From an uncultured bacterium (GTDB lineage Bacteria > Planctomycetota > Phycisphaerae > Phycisphaerales > SM1A02): a stretch of DNA of 8,066 nt. The notes beneath the pieces are model-generated. The model ran no database searches. It was given only the letters and a program-made list of their open reading frames with translations, and was not told the origin of the DNA. Positions 7,688 through 8,066 of the stretch are shown here, in pieces. Location of the stretch: positions 1 to 8,066 of the forward strand of contig CAJACJ010000202.1 of assembly GCA_903938205.1 (NCBI GenBank), written 5' to 3'. Position 1 is the first letter of the stretch; every line of letters begins with the position of its first letter. Position numbers and translations under genes: made by a program.

Positions 7688-8066
7688 GTGGCTTGCAATT
7701 CATGTTCTACGCAGGGCTGTTGTTGGCGGCATTGATGCTGTCGGCCATGTTCGCTGGCATTGAAACCGGCATCTACTCGCTGAATCGCATTCGCTTGGCG
7801 ATAGAGGTGGGTCGTGCGCGCAAAGCGGCCATACGGTTGTTGGAGGAAATCCGCTTTCCAAATCGAATTCTGGCCACGCTTTTAATCGGCAACGCGTGCG
7901 CGCACGACCTTGGTTCAATCGCAATCGCGCACATTTTTGAAGGCGCGGGTTTCTCGCCTTTGGTGGGCATCGCCTTGAATGCATGCCTTCTTTTGCCTTT
8001 GATTTTTATATTTGGCGAGACGTTGCCAAAAGAATTGTTCCGCGTGCACACCGATCAATGGAGCTA
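7684..8066 (+). CDS. Second CNNM/CorC-family membrane protein, cut by the window end
   Basis: The 127 N-terminal residues are visible and the frame is open at the right edge. They form the start of a DUF21/CNNM membrane domain: segment 1 with SAMFAGIETGIYSLNRIRL (20-38), the classic SGxETAxxSLNRxRL pattern; a second segment around RILATLLIGNACAHDLGSI; and a third leading into FGETLPKELF, the conserved signature at the end of the domain. It is a paralogue of the preceding gene and closer to family consensus at both motifs. The ATG overlaps the upstream TGA as ATGA, so the two are probably coupled, perhaps as a heteromeric pair. The ribosome binding site is weak (GGGAC about 10 nt upstream). 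CBS and CorC domains, if present, lie beyond the window. Confidence 0.88.
   Translation, partial: MSGLQFMFYAGLLLAALMLSAMFAGIETGIYSLNRIRLAIEVGRARKAAIRLLEEIRFPNRILATLLIGNACAHDLGSIAIAHIFEGAGFSPLVGIALNACLLLPLIFIFGETLPKELFRVHTDQWS

Overview
The window reads entirely on the + strand. It looks like a chromosome segment of a bacterium of roughly 50% GC, most likely a member of the Planctomycetota, perhaps Phycisphaerae. That placement is an inference. It rests on the bacterial-type rRNAs, single-RRM proteins with glycine-rich tails, a type II/IV secretion ATPase carrying an FHA domain, and a tandem pair of CNNM/CorC-type membrane proteins. No single marker proves it.

Layout. (1) Positions 1 to about 2288 are the 3' four fifths of a 23S rRNA gene; the first roughly 500 nt lie outside the window. 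A structured spacer of about 165 nt with three hairpins, a 5S rRNA and a very strong intrinsic terminator follow. No tRNA is seen. (2) Positions 2610-3960 hold two separate monocistronic genes for small RNA-recognition-motif proteins. The first has a basic Gly/Pro/Arg-rich disordered tail, the second an almost pure polyglycine tail. The second has a structured leader in which the Shine-Dalgarno can be paired away, and it ends in a strong intrinsic terminator. (3) From about 4035 to the end of the window runs a tightly packed operon: an FHA domain fused to a GspE/PilB-type ATPase, an HscB-like J-domain co-chaperone starting on the base after the ATPase stop, a CNNM/CorC-type protein starting in an ATGA overlap, and a second CNNM-type protein, also in an ATGA overlap, which runs off the right edge.

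How the parts may work together. The rRNA operon and the RRM genes are separate transcription units; their proximity may only reflect a high-expression neighbourhood. The four-gene operon mixes a phosphopeptide-binding secretion or pilus motor, an Fe-S or Hsp70 co-chaperone and two ion-transport-type membrane proteins. No pathway linking them is evident from sequence. I see no defence system, CRISPR array, insertion sequence or prophage. The items most worth following are the FHA-ATPase fusion with its operon and the leader of the second RRM gene.
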